From Isoetes taiwanensis (lineage: Eukaryota > Streptophyta > Lycopodiopsida > Isoetales > Isoetaceae), in NCBI GenBank assembly GCA_021234155.1, contig JAJEKV010000129.1:60001-124000 (forward strand): DNA of 64,000 nt, in the 5' to 3' direction. The position numbers and the translations under genes were made by a program. Under the pieces are notes generated by a model. That model made no database searches, had not been told where the DNA came from, and saw only the letters and a program-made list of their open reading frames with translations. Positions 63,978-64,000 of the stretch are shown here, piece after piece; the first letter of the stretch is position 1, and every line of letters starts with the position of its first letter.

Positions 63978-64000
63978 TCTGTTAAAGAAGAAACACACAT

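Overview
This window is nuclear DNA from a plant. The evidence is spliced genes with GT/AG introns of about 30-450 bases, a plant-specific DRD1/CLASSY-type SNF2 gene, a plant-type cytosolic methionyl-tRNA synthetase with a C-terminal EMAPII-like domain, a plant-type ATP-dependent PEP carboxykinase remnant, and Copia, LINE and Mutator-like debris. The species cannot be fixed from the sequence. The Crypton-like recombinase near the right end and the style of the second LINE remnant would fit a non-flowering lineage, but that is only a guess.

Layout. 1-3 kb: a perfect 23-bp hairpin, then a large imperfect inverted repeat (about 395-1175 against 1812-3000). Its loop carries a tRNA-Met-type primer-binding site and a purine tract, and its right arm holds a nested small inverted-repeat element. 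3-6.3 kb: non-coding, with low-complexity tracts. 6.3-10.1 kb (minus): DRD1/CLASSY-like SNF2 ATPase; an in-phase four-exon model gives 922 aa. 10.8-12.7 kb: tandem repeats around a broken MULE-type transposase with a SWIM finger. 13.2-17.4 kb (minus): complete cytosolic methionyl-tRNA synthetase; a 16-exon model gives 786 aa. 17.6 kb: a tRNA-Phe fragment. 19.4-22.4 kb: a decayed Copia gag-pol without visible LTRs. 23-25.3 kb (minus): gene fragments, including a frameshifted PEP carboxykinase piece. 25.6-26.1 kb: a 489-bp foldback element with a 9-bp target duplication.

26.43-59.59 kb is a head-to-tail direct duplication of a unit of about 16.5 kb. Each copy carries the first two coding exons of a Lunapark-family gene, then a LINE of about 6.4 kb on the minus strand, then a poly(A)-ended non-coding segment. 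The two copies differ mainly by small indels that cluster at CAG/CTG trinucleotides. That is the symmetric CHG methylation context of plants and suggests long-read basecalling artefacts, so many of the broken ORFs here may not be biological.

59.9-61.1 kb (minus) is a second, different LINE remnant. 61.6-64.0 kb (minus) is a spliced gene for a Crypton/DUF3504-type tyrosine recombinase with a clean 3' half and frame problems in the 5' half. The two housekeeping or chromatin genes (SNF2 and MetRS) are independent minus-strand transcription units; nothing suggests co-regulation. The rest is an accessory, transposon-rich landscape.
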